Source: Duganella sp. BJB480
GTDB taxonomy: Bacteria > Pseudomonadota > Gammaproteobacteria > Burkholderiales > Burkholderiaceae_D
Direction of reading: 5' to 3'
NCBI GenBank assembly: GCA_003416985.1
Contig: QVIN01000004.1
Span: forward strand, 248,001 to 312,000
Length of the DNA stretch: 64,000 nt
A program made the position numbers and the translations under genes. Under the pieces are notes generated by a model. It saw only the letters and a program-made list of their open reading frames with translations. It made no database searches and was not told where the DNA came from. Below, in pieces: positions 27,839 through 35,644 of the stretch. Positions within the stretch are counted from its first letter, which is position 1. Every line of letters begins with the position of its first letter.

Positions 27839-28888
27839 TTAGCGCAGCCGCACCAGCATGGTGGCCGGCGCCGCGCCGGTCAGCCGGTCCACCATGCGCT
27901 TGACGGCCGCCATCTGGTTGCCGGATTTTTGCGCATAGCGCGCGTCGTCGTAGGCGAACCAGTCCCAGCACGCCTTGGGATTGGTGTACGGGTAGATCGC
28001 CGACGCCTGCGGGTACAGCACCACGATCTTGTTGCTGTCGGCCCAGGCGTTGTAGCCGGCGCGCTCGACGAAGGTGGTGCCGATGTCGTCCAGGTCCTGC
28101 TCGCAGCCGTGGAAGGCCACATGCAAGCGGCAACCCGCGCCGTTGTTGCCGTCGCAGGCCTTGGGCACATACAGGTAGCCGGTTTCCGCCATGCCGTGCC
28201 AGCCCGGCAGCGGCAAAAATTCCGACTGGTTGAAGGCGATGAAGCGGCCGCTTAGCGTGCCGTTGTTGCGCGGCGTGAGCGGGCCGTAGATCCAGCGCAG
28301 CAGCTCGCCCGCCGCGTCGTAGCCGCAGTTGTTGATGTAGGGCGTGCCCAGCGTGGCGCAGCTGTTGCCGTACTGGTCGGTCGGCATCGCGTGCTCGGCC
28401 GGCAGGTTGCGGGTGTAGGAGATGTGGTCGGCGTCGATGTAGTGGCGATAGTAGAAGTACAGGTCGTTCATCACCGGCTGCGGCACGACCGTATCGGCGC
28501 TGCCGGACAACATCCAGATGTGGTGGCCGGCCAGGGCGGCGGGCGGATCGATGCCGCCGGCGCCGGCGAACCAGTCGGTGAAGGCGATCAGCTCGGCGAT
28601 GTGGGTGCCGCCGGGGCGCACGCGGCACGGGAACAGCTCGCTGGTGCAGCTGCAGCTGGTGGTCGCGATGAGCACGCTGCCCTGCGAGCAGAAGTACGGC
28701 CCGCCCGCGATGATGCCGGCCCCTTGCACCGTCTGCGAGAAGGCCACCTCGAACTGCACCGCCATGTAGGCGCCGGACGACAGGCCGGACACGGTGACCT
28801 GGGTGGCCGTCATGTTCGGCAGCGTGACCGTTTGCGCCGGGGCGGGGCCGGCCAACAGCAAACACAGCAGGCAGAGCAGCTTCGTCAT
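27839..28888 (-). CDS. Exported PHB-depolymerase-type esterase
   Basis: The product is 349 residues with a signal peptide ending PAPAQ (about residue 19). VSGLSSGAYMAVQFEVAFS carries the catalytic serine (G-L-S-S-G). SGSADTVVPQP and HGCEQDLDDIG give the likely aspartate and histidine regions. Eight or more cysteines (FCSQG, TSCSCTSELFPC, PKACDGNNGAGC) suggest disulfides, as in exported enzymes. The family includes extracellular poly(3-hydroxybutyrate) depolymerases, but no substrate-binding domain is present, so a short-chain substrate is possible. It converges on gabD, 6 bases apart. Confidence 0.8.
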   Translation of the reverse strand: MTKLLCLLCLLLAGPAPAQTVTLPNMTATQVTVSGLSSGAYMAVQFEVAFSQTVQGAGIIAGGPYFCSQGSVLIATTSCSCTSELFPCRVRPGGTHIAELIAFTDWFAGAGGIDPPAALAGHHIWMLSGSADTVVPQPVMNDLYFYYRHYIDADHISYTRNLPAEHAMPTDQYGNSCATLGTPYINNCGYDAAGELLRWIYGPLTPRNNGTLSGRFIAFNQSEFLPLPGWHGMAETGYLYVPKACDGNNGAGCRLHVAFHGCEQDLDDIGTTFVERAGYNAWADSNKIVVLYPQASAIYPYTNPKACWDWFAYDDARYAQKSGNQMAAVKRMVDRLTGAAPATMLVRLR

Positions 28889-29052
28889 GGCATCCTCGCG
28901 TCAGGTCAGGCATGCAGTGTGGAGCAGCGGGGCGCATTCCGCTTAATTTCGCTCAATCGTGCGCGGGGCGGGAAGGGGTTATCCACAGCCTCGGCAAGCA
29001 GGCCGGCCGAGTTTGGCATAAAATGGTTTTTTCCCTTTTCCGGCCGACCATC

Positions 29053-29652
29053 ATGTCCAAGACCCTTGCCCAGTTATGCCTGTTTTCCGCGCTGACCGTG
29101 ATGGCCAGCGCCTCCGTGTTTGCGCAAGCTCCCGCCGCCGCACCGGCCGCCCCCGCCGCCGCGCCGGCGAGCTGCCCGGCCATCCTCAAGCAGACCTTCA
29201 AGCGCCTGCAGGACGAATCGCCGCAGGACCTGTGCCAGTATTCCGGCAAGGTGATTTTGGTGGTCAACACGGCCAGCTACTGCGGCTTCACCAACCAGTA
29301 CGAAGGGCTGGAGGCGATGTACGCCAAGTACGGCAGCAAGGGCCTGGTGATCCTGGGCTTCCCGTCGAACGACTTCGGCCAGCAGGAACCGGGCAGCAGC
29401 AAGGAGATCGCCGACTTCTGCTACAACACCTACGGCGTGAAGTTCCCGATGTTCGCCAAGTCGGTGGTGTCGGGCAAGGAACCGAATCCGCTGTTCGCCA
29501 ACCTGATCAAGATCACCGGCAAGGCGCCGGCCTGGAACTTCCACAAATACCTGATCGACCGCAACGGCAAGGTGGTGGATAACTTCGGCAGCAAGGTCAC
29601 GCCGTCGGACAAGCAGCTGGTCGGCGCGGTGGAAAAAGCGCTGGCGATGTAA
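29053..29652 (+). CDS. Exported glutathione peroxidase-like protein
   Basis: The product is 199 residues from MSKTLAQLCLFSALTVMASA, with a signal peptide cut near residue 25 and an Ala/Pro stretch after. The core NTASYCGFTNQYEGLEAM (catalytic cysteine), GFPSNDFGQQEPGS (glutamine) and APAWNFHKYLIDRNG (tryptophan) is the glutathione peroxidase/BsaA set. Most bacterial members use thioredoxin rather than glutathione. A periplasmic location is less usual for the family. No ribosome site is obvious. Confidence 0.85.
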   Translation: MSKTLAQLCLFSALTVMASASVFAQAPAAAPAAPAAAPASCPAILKQTFKRLQDESPQDLCQYSGKVILVVNTASYCGFTNQYEGLEAMYAKYGSKGLVILGFPSNDFGQQEPGSSKEIADFCYNTYGVKFPMFAKSVVSGKEPNPLFANLIKITGKAPAWNFHKYLIDRNGKVVDNFGSKVTPSDKQLVGAVEKALAM

Positions 29653-29658
29653 GCCGGG

Positions 29659-30432
29659 CTAGTCCAGCTTGTAGCGCTTTTGCAGGGCCTTCAGTTCGCC
29701 CGAGGCTTCCAGCTTGCGCACGCCGTCGGCCAGCGCGCGGACCCAGGTGTCGGCGCGGATATCCTGTGTCGCAAAGCCGATGGTCAGCGGCAGCTCGTTG
29801 TCGAGGCAGCCTGCCTGGCGGATGCGGCTGGCCACGTCGAGCCGCTTGCCCAGTTGCGCCATGACGGCGGAATGTTCCAGGATCACGCGATAGCGTCCGC
29901 CCAGCAGCTTCTGCACGTTGGTGGTGCCGGCCGACGCGCCGAAGGCCAGCGCGATGAGGCCGGGCTGATGGCGGTTTTCCGCGATGTAGGCATCCATCGG
30001 CCCGTCGTCGTAGCCGTAGTCGTCGATCACGCCCACCACCTGCGTCTTGAGCGAACTCATGGAATGAAAACTCCAGTCGTCGCCGGCCCGCGTGTAGAAG
30101 CAGGCGCGCGATTGCGCCACCGGCGCGCTCAGGCGCAGGCGCCGGTCGATCGGCGGCGCGTAGACGCCCTCGATATCGCCATGCACCGTTTGCGTGATGG
30201 CGCGGTTGAGCGGCATGAGCACCGGCTCCACCCGATAGCCTTCCGCAGCCATCGCCATCGTCGCCAGTTCCACCAGGTAGCCGCTGGGCGGCTTGCCGTC
30301 GAGCGCGCACACGTAGGGACACCAGTCGTCCGAGCCCAGCCGGATCAGCGGGCCAGCCTGCGCCGGGCCCGCCGAGGCCAGCAGGCAAGCGAGCAGCGCA
30401 GCAGCAAGCGGCCGGCTGGCGTTGATGGTCAT
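29659..30432 (-). CDS. Periplasmic solute-binding protein, family 3-like
   Basis: The product is 257 residues from MTINASRPLAAALLACLLAS, with a signal peptide ending AQAG. GGGAG precedes the start. Residues 30-257 resemble amino-acid-type SBP_bac_3 proteins (IRLGSDDWCPYVCALDGKPPSGYLVELATMAM). No permease or ATPase is next to it, so it may act as a sensor-like orphan binder. Ligand unknown. Confidence 0.78.
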   Translation of the reverse strand: MTINASRPLAAALLACLLASAGPAQAGPLIRLGSDDWCPYVCALDGKPPSGYLVELATMAMAAEGYRVEPVLMPLNRAITQTVHGDIEGVYAPPIDRRLRLSAPVAQSRACFYTRAGDDWSFHSMSSLKTQVVGVIDDYGYDDGPMDAYIAENRHQPGLIALAFGASAGTTNVQKLLGGRYRVILEHSAVMAQLGKRLDVASRIRQAGCLDNELPLTIGFATQDIRADTWVRALADGVRKLEASGELKALQKRYKLD

Positions 30433-30523
30433 GGAGCGCTCCCGGATATCTTGCATATCGAGACCCCAGTATAGCGAAATGCGCTGGCGGGGCAGGCAAT
30501 GCTGAACTTCGGCATACGGCACA

Positions 30524-30553
30524 GGTCTACCAGTAATGGCTGCTTCGGCGGCC
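30524..30553 (+). repeat. Leader repeat with UUCG hairpin, copy 1
   Basis: GGTCTACCAGTAATGGC (30524-30540) is repeated exactly at 30905-30921. It runs into GGCTGC (30538-30543), TTCG, GCGGCC (30548-30553), a 6-bp stem (one G-U pair) closed by a cUUCGg tetraloop. It lies 26 bases before the first small gene. Confidence 0.7.
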
Positions 30554-30578
30554 CAACCACTGGAGCAGGGGGAACTTT

Positions 30579-30872
30579 ATGGCGCGTATCGCGAAAAGGG
30601 CGGCAGCCGTGGCCAGCGGCCCGATCGATATCTCGTGTGGCGGCATCGTCGTCCGGCCGAGCATGCCGACAGCCCGGCAACTGGTGCGGGCGCGCGGCGA
30701 AGGCAGGCGGACCGCCATCATGCTGGTCGAGGCCGCAGGCGATATCGCCGTTGAACCCGGCACGCCCGTCTTCAGCCTTGATTCGCTCGACCCCAAACTG
30801 GTGGTACGGGAACTCGACGGCAGGGCGGCCAGGGGCTATTTCAAAGCCGGGAGATTTATTGAAGTCTTATAA
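30579..30872 (+). CDS. Small protein upstream of zeta-type toxin, copy 1 (97 residues)
   Basis: The product starts MARIAKRAAAVASG, with GGGGGA seven bases before the ATG. It is basic at the N-terminus. Its C-terminal part (DSLDPKLVVRELDGRA, RGYFKAGRFIEVL) aligns with copy 2 (DPSDPTIVIRKLRRKTSRG, RGRFVGGKFVEIK). No named family is recognised. Being directly upstream of a P-loop toxin, it is a candidate antitoxin or a diverged duplicate of one. Confidence 0.6.
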   Translation: MARIAKRAAAVASGPIDISCGGIVVRPSMPTARQLVRARGEGRRTAIMLVEAAGDIAVEPGTPVFSLDSLDPKLVVRELDGRAARGYFKAGRFIEVL

Positions 30873-30904
30873 TCGAAGCGGATTGAACTTTTGCATAGGC
30901 TAGC

Positions 30905-30934
30905 GGTCTACCAGTAATGGCCGCCTCTGCGGCT
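30905..30934 (+). repeat. Leader repeat with hairpin, copy 2
   Basis: Same 17-base sequence as copy 1 (30905-30921), then GGCCGC (30919-30924), loop CTCT, GCGGCT (30929-30934). The stem is kept with a T-to-C change that replaces a G-U pair by G-C, and the loop differs. It lies 24 bases before copy 2 of the small gene. Confidence 0.7.
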
Positions 30935-30958
30935 TAACGGCCGGTGCTGGAGGAAGCT

Positions 30959-31213
30959 ATGGCGCGTAACAGAAAAATGCAGATGATAGTTCCGTTGGCG
31001 GCGGATAATGTTGATCTGCGTGACAGTCGTCGTGTAACCAAGGCCTTACCTGAGGCAGTCGGCGCATTGCCTGCGGAGCTGAATCTGCGATTCAAGAGCG
31101 ATACTCCGCTGTTTTTCGCTGATCCCTCTGATCCGACGATCGTCATTCGCAAGCTCAGGCGAAAAACCTCTCGTGGCCGCTTTGTTGGCGGTAAGTTTGT
31201 CGAGATAAAGTGA
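30959..31213 (+). CDS. Small protein upstream of zeta-type toxin, copy 2 (84 residues)
   Basis: The product starts MARNRKMQMIVPLAADNV, with GGAGGAA before the ATG; a GTG five codons upstream is possible but weaker. Paralogue of the 97-residue protein, sharing the MAR start, the DPxDPxxVxR motif and the RGxFxxGxFVE end. The kinase-like toxin frame begins eight bases after its stop, so it is the likelier functional antitoxin. GC content is lower than flanking genes. Family not recognised. Confidence 0.65.
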   Translation: MARNRKMQMIVPLAADNVDLRDSRRVTKALPEAVGALPAELNLRFKSDTPLFFADPSDPTIVIRKLRRKTSRGRFVGGKFVEIK

Positions 31214-31220
31214 GCATGTT

Positions 31221-31952
31221 GTGCGCGTGGTTCGCACCGTTCGCGGCGCAGTACGCATGGCGCTGCCACAGGAGAACAGGCAACTGGCCATTGTCCTCTG
31301 CGGTCCCAATGGATCGGGAAAATCGACTTTATGGTACGAGTTTCTGGCTGATCATTTCAAAATTCCGCTTCTAAATGCCGATCGGCTCTTGCTTTCGCTA
31401 TTGCCTGAACAGCATGAGAGTCGAGTTTGGTCGGCTTGGGCGCGAAGATTTCGCGATCAAAACGCCTTATGGATGGGTATTTCCCAACATGGTATTGCTT
31501 GTTTGATGGACGAGGCCATTGCCAGGCAAGCCACCTTTGCCTTCGAGACCGTGTTTTCGTACTGGGAGCCGATGCCTGACGGGACTGTTCGCAGCAAGAT
31601 AGAGCTGATAGGGCGACTACGCAACGCCGGTTACTTTGTAGTGCTGCTGTTCGTTGGCCTGGCCGATGTCGGGCTTTCCATCGGGCGAGTGCTGACGCGG
31701 GTACATGAGGGTGGCCACAAAGTTGCGCACCGCAAGCTAGTCGAGCGCTTTGCACGTACTCAGGCGGCGGTGGCCCATGCGCTGGACGTTGTGGATGCCG
31801 CGATTCTGTTCGATAACAGCGGTGCGCTGCGGCAGGCCTACACTCCCGTCCATGTGCGCGCGAATAAAGAGATTCTGTTCGATATCCGCGAAGCGGGATC
31901 TCCTGCAGAGGCCATCACGCGATGGCTTGATCTGGTTGCGCCGCTGTCGTGA
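31221..31952 (+). CDS. Zeta-type P-loop kinase/toxin
   Basis: The product is 243 residues from GTG 31221 or 231 from ATG 31257; neither has a good ribosome site. GPNGSGKST (residues 28-36) is Walker A, after which PLLNADRLLLSLLPE and TFAFETVFS match the zeta toxin fold (the Asp/Glu residues that bind the sugar in UDP-GlcNAc kinases). RVLTRVHEGGHKVAHRKL has the GGHxV segment typical of this family. Zeta toxins phosphorylate UDP-N-acetylglucosamine, but this longer chromosomal branch is less studied. Its 3' end overlaps the converging rhodanese by 38 bases. Confidence 0.8.
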   Translation: MRVVRTVRGAVRMALPQENRQLAIVLCGPNGSGKSTLWYEFLADHFKIPLLNADRLLLSLLPEQHESRVWSAWARRFRDQNALWMGISQHGIACLMDEAIARQATFAFETVFSYWEPMPDGTVRSKIELIGRLRNAGYFVVLLFVGLADVGLSIGRVLTRVHEGGHKVAHRKLVERFARTQAAVAHALDVVDAAILFDNSGALRQAYTPVHVRANKEILFDIREAGSPAEAITRWLDLVAPLS

Positions 31953-32340
31953 GAGCAAAGCCCTCGTCCAGCCAGCCGGTGATCCCTCCCGGCATCAGCT
32001 TGACCGGACGGCTCAGCCGGGCCAGGCGCACGGCGGCGCGGGCCGCGCCGTTGCAGTGCGGGCCGGCGCAATACACGACGAACAGCGTGTCGGCCGGGAA
32101 CCCGGCCAGCCGGGAACCGATGATCTTGCGGTGCGCCAGGTCCAGCGCGCCCGGCACGTGGCCGGCCGCGTATTTCTCCGTGCCGCGCACATCCAGCAAA
32201 ACGAAATCCCGCGGGCCGTTGGTCAGCGCGTCGTGCACGTCCCAGCAGTCGGTTTCGTAGCTGAAGCTCGCTTCAAAGCGGGCCAGCGCGTCGCCGCTAG
32301 CGGCGGCGGGAATGGCGGCGACGAGGGACTTGGCGGACAT
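31915..32340 (-). CDS. Single-domain rhodanese
   Basis: The product is 141 residues from MSAKSLVAAIP (AAGGAG upstream). RDFVLLDVRGTEKYAAGHVPGAL and VVYCAGPHCNGAARAA give the rhodanese fold with active-site cysteine in YCAGPHC. These proteins transfer sulfane sulfur to thiols or cyanide. It is divergent from the FtrA-like regulator, a repeated pairing in proteobacteria and probably a control link. A cyanide/cyanate theme with the cyn genes elsewhere in the window is a coincidence unless tested. Confidence 0.86.
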   Translation of the reverse strand: MSAKSLVAAIPAAASGDALARFEASFSYETDCWDVHDALTNGPRDFVLLDVRGTEKYAAGHVPGALDLAHRKIIGSRLAGFPADTLFVVYCAGPHCNGAARAAVRLARLSRPVKLMPGGITGWLDEGFALTTAAQPDQAIA

Positions 32341-32437
32341 CGTGATCTCCTTCATTGAGTGGACAGTGACGCCATTGTGCGGCGCCGCCCGCATCGCCGG
32401 CAGTGGCGCACAAGCCATTCTGCGTTAAGATCACGCC

Positions 32438-33394
32438 ATGAAAAAACATCTGGTCGTCGCACTGGCCTACGACCGCCTGTGCACCTTCGAGTTCGGCTGC
32501 ACGGTCGAACTGTTCGCGCTGGAGCGCCCCGAGCTGGACGTGGACTGGTACGACTTCGCGGTCTGCGCCGTCGAGCCCGGCCCGATCCGCGCGGCCGGCG
32601 GCATCACCGTGCAGGCGCCGTACGCGCCCGAGCTGCTGGAACGCGCCGACACCATCGTCATCCCCGGCTGGCGCGACGCCGACGAGCCGCCGCCCCCGGC
32701 CATGCTGGAGGCGATCCGCGCCGCCCACCGGCGCGGCGCCCGCCTGTGCTCGATCTGCTCGGGCGTGTTCGTGCTGGCCGCCGCCGGCGTGCTGGACGGC
32801 CAGCGCGCCACCACCCACTGGCGCTACGCCGACCGGCTGGCGCAACGTTATCCACAGATCCAGGTCCAGCCCGACGACCTGTACGTGGACAACGGCCAGG
32901 TCATCACCGCCGCCGGATCGGCCGCCGGCCTCGACATGCTGCTGCATCTGGTGCGGCGGGATTACGGCGCCAAGGTCGGCAACCTGGTGGCGCGGCGGCT
33001 GGTGGTGGCGCCGCACCGCGAGGGCGGCCAGGCGCAGTTCCTGCCGCGGCCGATGGCGCGCGGTGAGCAGGGCAGGCTGTCGCGGCTGATGGATTGGCTG
33101 CGCAGCCATCCGGCCCAAGCGCACACGGTCGACAGCATGGCCGCGCGCGCCGCGATGAGCCCGCGCACCCTGCAGCGCCAGTTCCAGCAGGCCACCGGCT
33201 TCGGACCGGTCGAATGGCTGATCCGCGAGCGCATCGCCCTGGTCAAGGACATGCTTGAAGAGCCCGACCTGCCGCTGGCGCGCATCGCCGAGCGCGCCGG
33301 TTTCGGTTCCGAGGAGTCGCTGCGCCACCACTTCCGCCGCCTGGCCGCGACCACGCCGGCCGCCTACCGCCGCCGCTTCACCCACCCCGCCTGA
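32438..33394 (+). CDS. ftrA: FtrA/GlxA-type AraC regulator with DJ-1/PfpI domain
   Basis: The product is 318 residues. N-terminal DJ-1/PfpI-like domain (about 1-175, with SICSGVFVLAAAGVLDG and ATTHWRYAD) is joined to a C-terminal AraC double helix-turn-helix (DSMAARAAMSPRTLQRQFQ; LARIAERAGFGSEESLRHHF). This is the FtrA/GlxA group, whose divergent neighbour is often a rhodanese, as here. Effector unknown. A strong terminator follows. Confidence 0.87.
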   Translation: MKKHLVVALAYDRLCTFEFGCTVELFALERPELDVDWYDFAVCAVEPGPIRAAGGITVQAPYAPELLERADTIVIPGWRDADEPPPPAMLEAIRAAHRRGARLCSICSGVFVLAAAGVLDGQRATTHWRYADRLAQRYPQIQVQPDDLYVDNGQVITAAGSAAGLDMLLHLVRRDYGAKVGNLVARRLVVAPHREGGQAQFLPRPMARGEQGRLSRLMDWLRSHPAQAHTVDSMAARAAMSPRTLQRQFQQATGFGPVEWLIRERIALVKDMLEEPDLPLARIAERAGFGSEESLRHHFRRLAATTPAAYRRRFTHPA

Positions 33395-33399
33395 GCCGC

Positions 33400-33427
33400 A
33401 AAACAGTCCAAATGGACTGTTTTTTTT
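33400..33427 (+). terminator. Rho-independent terminator of ftrA
   Basis: AAACAGTCCA (33401-33410) and TGGACTGTTT (33413-33422) make a 10-bp stem with a two-base loop by strict pairing (probably four bases in practice), continuing as T through 33427. Six bases after the ftrA stop. Confidence 0.9.
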
Positions 33428-33548
33428 AGGCAACTTGATCTCTATAATTGACAAGATTGACTTGTCAAATGAGTCACACTGCATTTTTATCCAAGCAAGC
33501 CGCGGCAGCCGCCGCGCGCCCTTCACATTTCCTTACTAGGAACCCGAT

Positions 33549-34052
33549 ATGGACCCCTACCTGGGCGAAATCAGGATCATGGCTTTCAATTTCGTGCCGC
33601 GCGGCTGGGCGAGGTGCGATGGACAGATACTCTCCATCCAGCAGAACCAGGCCCTGTTTTCCCTGCTGGGGACGAATTACGGCGGCGACGGCATACGCAC
33701 CTTTGCGCTGCCCGACCTGCGCGGCCGCATTCCCTTGCACGCCAACGGCGCCAACTATTGGCTGGGCCAGGCAGGCGGCGAGGACGCGCATACGCTGACC
33801 AACGCGGAAATGCCGGCCCACAGCCACGCGCTGCAGGGCAGCGGTGCGCCGGCCGTCACCGGCGCGCCGGCCAACGCGGTGCTGGGGACCAAGGGCCGCC
33901 TTGGCCGCGACCTGATGGGACCGGCCAATTCCACGCTGGCGCCGGCCGCGCTGAGCGTCGCCGGCGGCAACCAGCCGCACGAAAACATGCAGCCCTACCT
34001 GCCGCTGACCTTCGCCATTGCGCTGACCGGCATTTTCCCACCTCGAAACTGA
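33549..34052 (+). CDS. Tail-collar (MdpB-like) protein 1
   Basis: The product is 167 residues. It has the tail-collar fold signature seen in phage tail fibres and in microcystin-dependent protein-type bacterial proteins: MDPYLGEIRIMAFNFVPRGW, CDGQILSIQQNQALFSLLG, YGGDGIRTFALPDLRGRIP, then AHSHAL and NKxPHENMQPYLPLTFAIALTG-like end. It is first of three tandem paralogues, 8 bases before the second. No other tail gene is present, so it is not a prophage. Likely a surface or secreted structural protein; role unknown. Confidence 0.82.
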   Translation: MDPYLGEIRIMAFNFVPRGWARCDGQILSIQQNQALFSLLGTNYGGDGIRTFALPDLRGRIPLHANGANYWLGQAGGEDAHTLTNAEMPAHSHALQGSGAPAVTGAPANAVLGTKGRLGRDLMGPANSTLAPAALSVAGGNQPHENMQPYLPLTFAIALTGIFPPRN

Positions 34053-34060
34053 GCGACCCC

Positions 34061-34591
34061 ATGAGTGAACCATTTATCGGCGAAATCCGCCTGTTTGCCG
34101 GACAGTTCGCCCCGCAGGGCTGGGCGTTCTGCGACGGCAGCGAACTGTCCATCGCGCAGAACGACGTCTTGTTCGCCCTGCTCCAGACCCAGTACGGCGG
34201 CGATGGCCAGCAGACCTTCGCGCTGCCGGACTTGCGCGGGCGCGTGCCGCTGCACGCCAACCAGGGCGGGGGGCCGCGCCCCTTTTACCAGGGCCAGCCG
34301 GGCGGCGTTGAGACGGTGGCGCTGACCTCGCAGACCATGAGCGCCCACAGCCACGCGCTGCCGGCCAGCCAGGACCGCGCCACGCCGGCCTACGCCCAGG
34401 GCGGCGCCGGCGCCTTCGCCAACACCGGCGGCGTCCCGGTCTACGGACTGAGCGGCAGCGGCGGCACCGCCGCCATGCGGGCCGACACCATCGTGCGGGT
34501 GGGCAGCGGCCAGCCCCACAACAACATGGCGCCGTATCTGGGCCTCAATTTCATCATTGCGCTGACGGGCATCTACCCGTCCTACGGGTGA
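34061..34591 (+). CDS. Tail-collar (MdpB-like) protein 2
   Basis: The product is 176 residues from MSEPFIGEIRLFAGQFAPQG. Same motifs as its neighbours: WAFCDGSELSIAQNDVLFAL, QTFALPDLRGRVPLH, MSAHSHALPAS and HNNMAPYLGLNFIIALTG. A longer frame to 33614 is read-through of the first gene in another frame and is rejected. The variable Gly/Ala middle (about 95-145) differs most between the three copies. Confidence 0.83.
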   Translation: MSEPFIGEIRLFAGQFAPQGWAFCDGSELSIAQNDVLFALLQTQYGGDGQQTFALPDLRGRVPLHANQGGGPRPFYQGQPGGVETVALTSQTMSAHSHALPASQDRATPAYAQGGAGAFANTGGVPVYGLSGSGGTAAMRADTIVRVGSGQPHNNMAPYLGLNFIIALTGIYPSYG

Positions 34592-34603
34592 CAGGACAAT
34601 TCC

Positions 34604-35125
34604 ATGAGCGATCAATTTATCGGCGAAATCCGCATGTTCACGTATAGCTTCGAGCCCGTGGGCTGGCTCCGGTGCGAAGGACAGCGGCTGGCGATACGCC
34701 AATATACGGCCCTGTTCGCCGTGCTGGGCACGGTCTATGGCGGCGATGGCGTCACCACGTTCTGCCTGCCCGACCTGGGCGGGCGCATGCCCCTGCATGT
34801 GGGCGGCAGCGTTTCGCCCTACCTGAGCCCGCACAGTCTGGGCGAGCAGGGCGGCGAAGCCAGCGTCACCCTGCAGCCCAGTCACCTGCCGCCGCATATC
34901 CATGCCGTCACCGCGCTGACCGGCGCCGCCACGCAGAGCGCGCCGGGGCCGTCGACGCTGCTGGCCGACGCCGGCGCCGTGCCTGTGTACACCGGCGCCG
35001 CCGGCGGCATGGCCGCGCGCGGTACGACCGGCACGGCCGGCGCCAGCCAGCCGCACAACAATATGCCGCCCTACCTGGCGCTGAGCTTCTGCATCGCCAC
35101 GATGGGCAACTTCCCGCCGCGATAA
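34604..35125 (+). CDS. Tail-collar (MdpB-like) protein 3
   Basis: The product is 173 residues: MSDQFIGEIRMFTYSFEPVG, FCLPDLGGRMPLHVGG, then LPPHIHAVTALTG and HNNMPPYLALSFCIATMG. The third member of the tandem set, 12 bases after the second. The most diverged in the collar loops (the AHSHAL motif is PPHIHAV). Same orientation and spacing as an operon with the DUF6916-type gene that follows. Confidence 0.82.
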   Translation: MSDQFIGEIRMFTYSFEPVGWLRCEGQRLAIRQYTALFAVLGTVYGGDGVTTFCLPDLGGRMPLHVGGSVSPYLSPHSLGEQGGEASVTLQPSHLPPHIHAVTALTGAATQSAPGPSTLLADAGAVPVYTGAAGGMAARGTTGTAGASQPHNNMPPYLALSFCIATMGNFPPR

Positions 35126-35166
35126 TGCCGCGCGCCGGACACCCCTCTCACCAACGGAGAACCACC

Positions 35167-35604
35167 ATGTTGAAACGTCGCGAACTCTTGAAAATGGGCG
35201 GCGGCTCGCTGGCGCTGGCCGGCCTGGGCCTGATGGCGCCGGCGCGCGCCGGCGGTCCGGCGGCCGGCGTCGAGGCGGCCGCCGGCAATGACCACCAGTG
35301 GACGGCGGACGGTGCCCGCGCGCTGCTCGGCCAGCGCTTCTGGGTCAACGATCCGGCGCAGGGCGCGGTCGCGCTGACGCTGGAGACGGTGCGCGAGCTG
35401 CCGGCGCGCGCCGCCGCCGCCGGTGCGCCCGCCATCGCGCAATTTTTGCTGTACTTCGCCGGCCCGGCCGGCGGCGCGCTGGCCGCCGGCAACTACGAAA
35501 TGGACCACGACCAGATCGGCCGCTTCGCGCTGTACCTGATCCCAGGCGAAAAGCGCACCGGTTCGCGCCTCTACCGCGCCGAATTCAGCCTGCTGCTGGC
35601 CTGA
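35167..35604 (+). CDS. DUF6916-type exported protein
   Basis: The product is 145 residues from MLKRRELLKMGGGSLALAGL, a twin-arginine-type signal (KRRELLK). The rest (ALLGQRFWVND, TLETVRELPARA, QFLLYFAGPAGGALAAGNYEMDHDQIGRFALYLIP) matches the DUF6916 domain as I remember it, often found with tail-collar genes. AACGGAG precedes the ATG. The frame open to 34672 is a shadow. Function unknown. Confidence 0.72.
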   Translation: MLKRRELLKMGGGSLALAGLGLMAPARAGGPAAGVEAAAGNDHQWTADGARALLGQRFWVNDPAQGAVALTLETVRELPARAAAAGAPAIAQFLLYFAGPAGGALAAGNYEMDHDQIGRFALYLIPGEKRTGSRLYRAEFSLLLA

Positions 35605-35644
35605 GCACCCCTTCCCCCGCACCCCGAACCCGTACGGACACCCC

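Noticed and set aside
33549..35125. Prophage remnant suggested by tail-collar genes
   Set aside because: No integrase, capsid, terminase, lysis or att-like repeat is seen; the genes are typical chromosomal MdpB-type paralogues.
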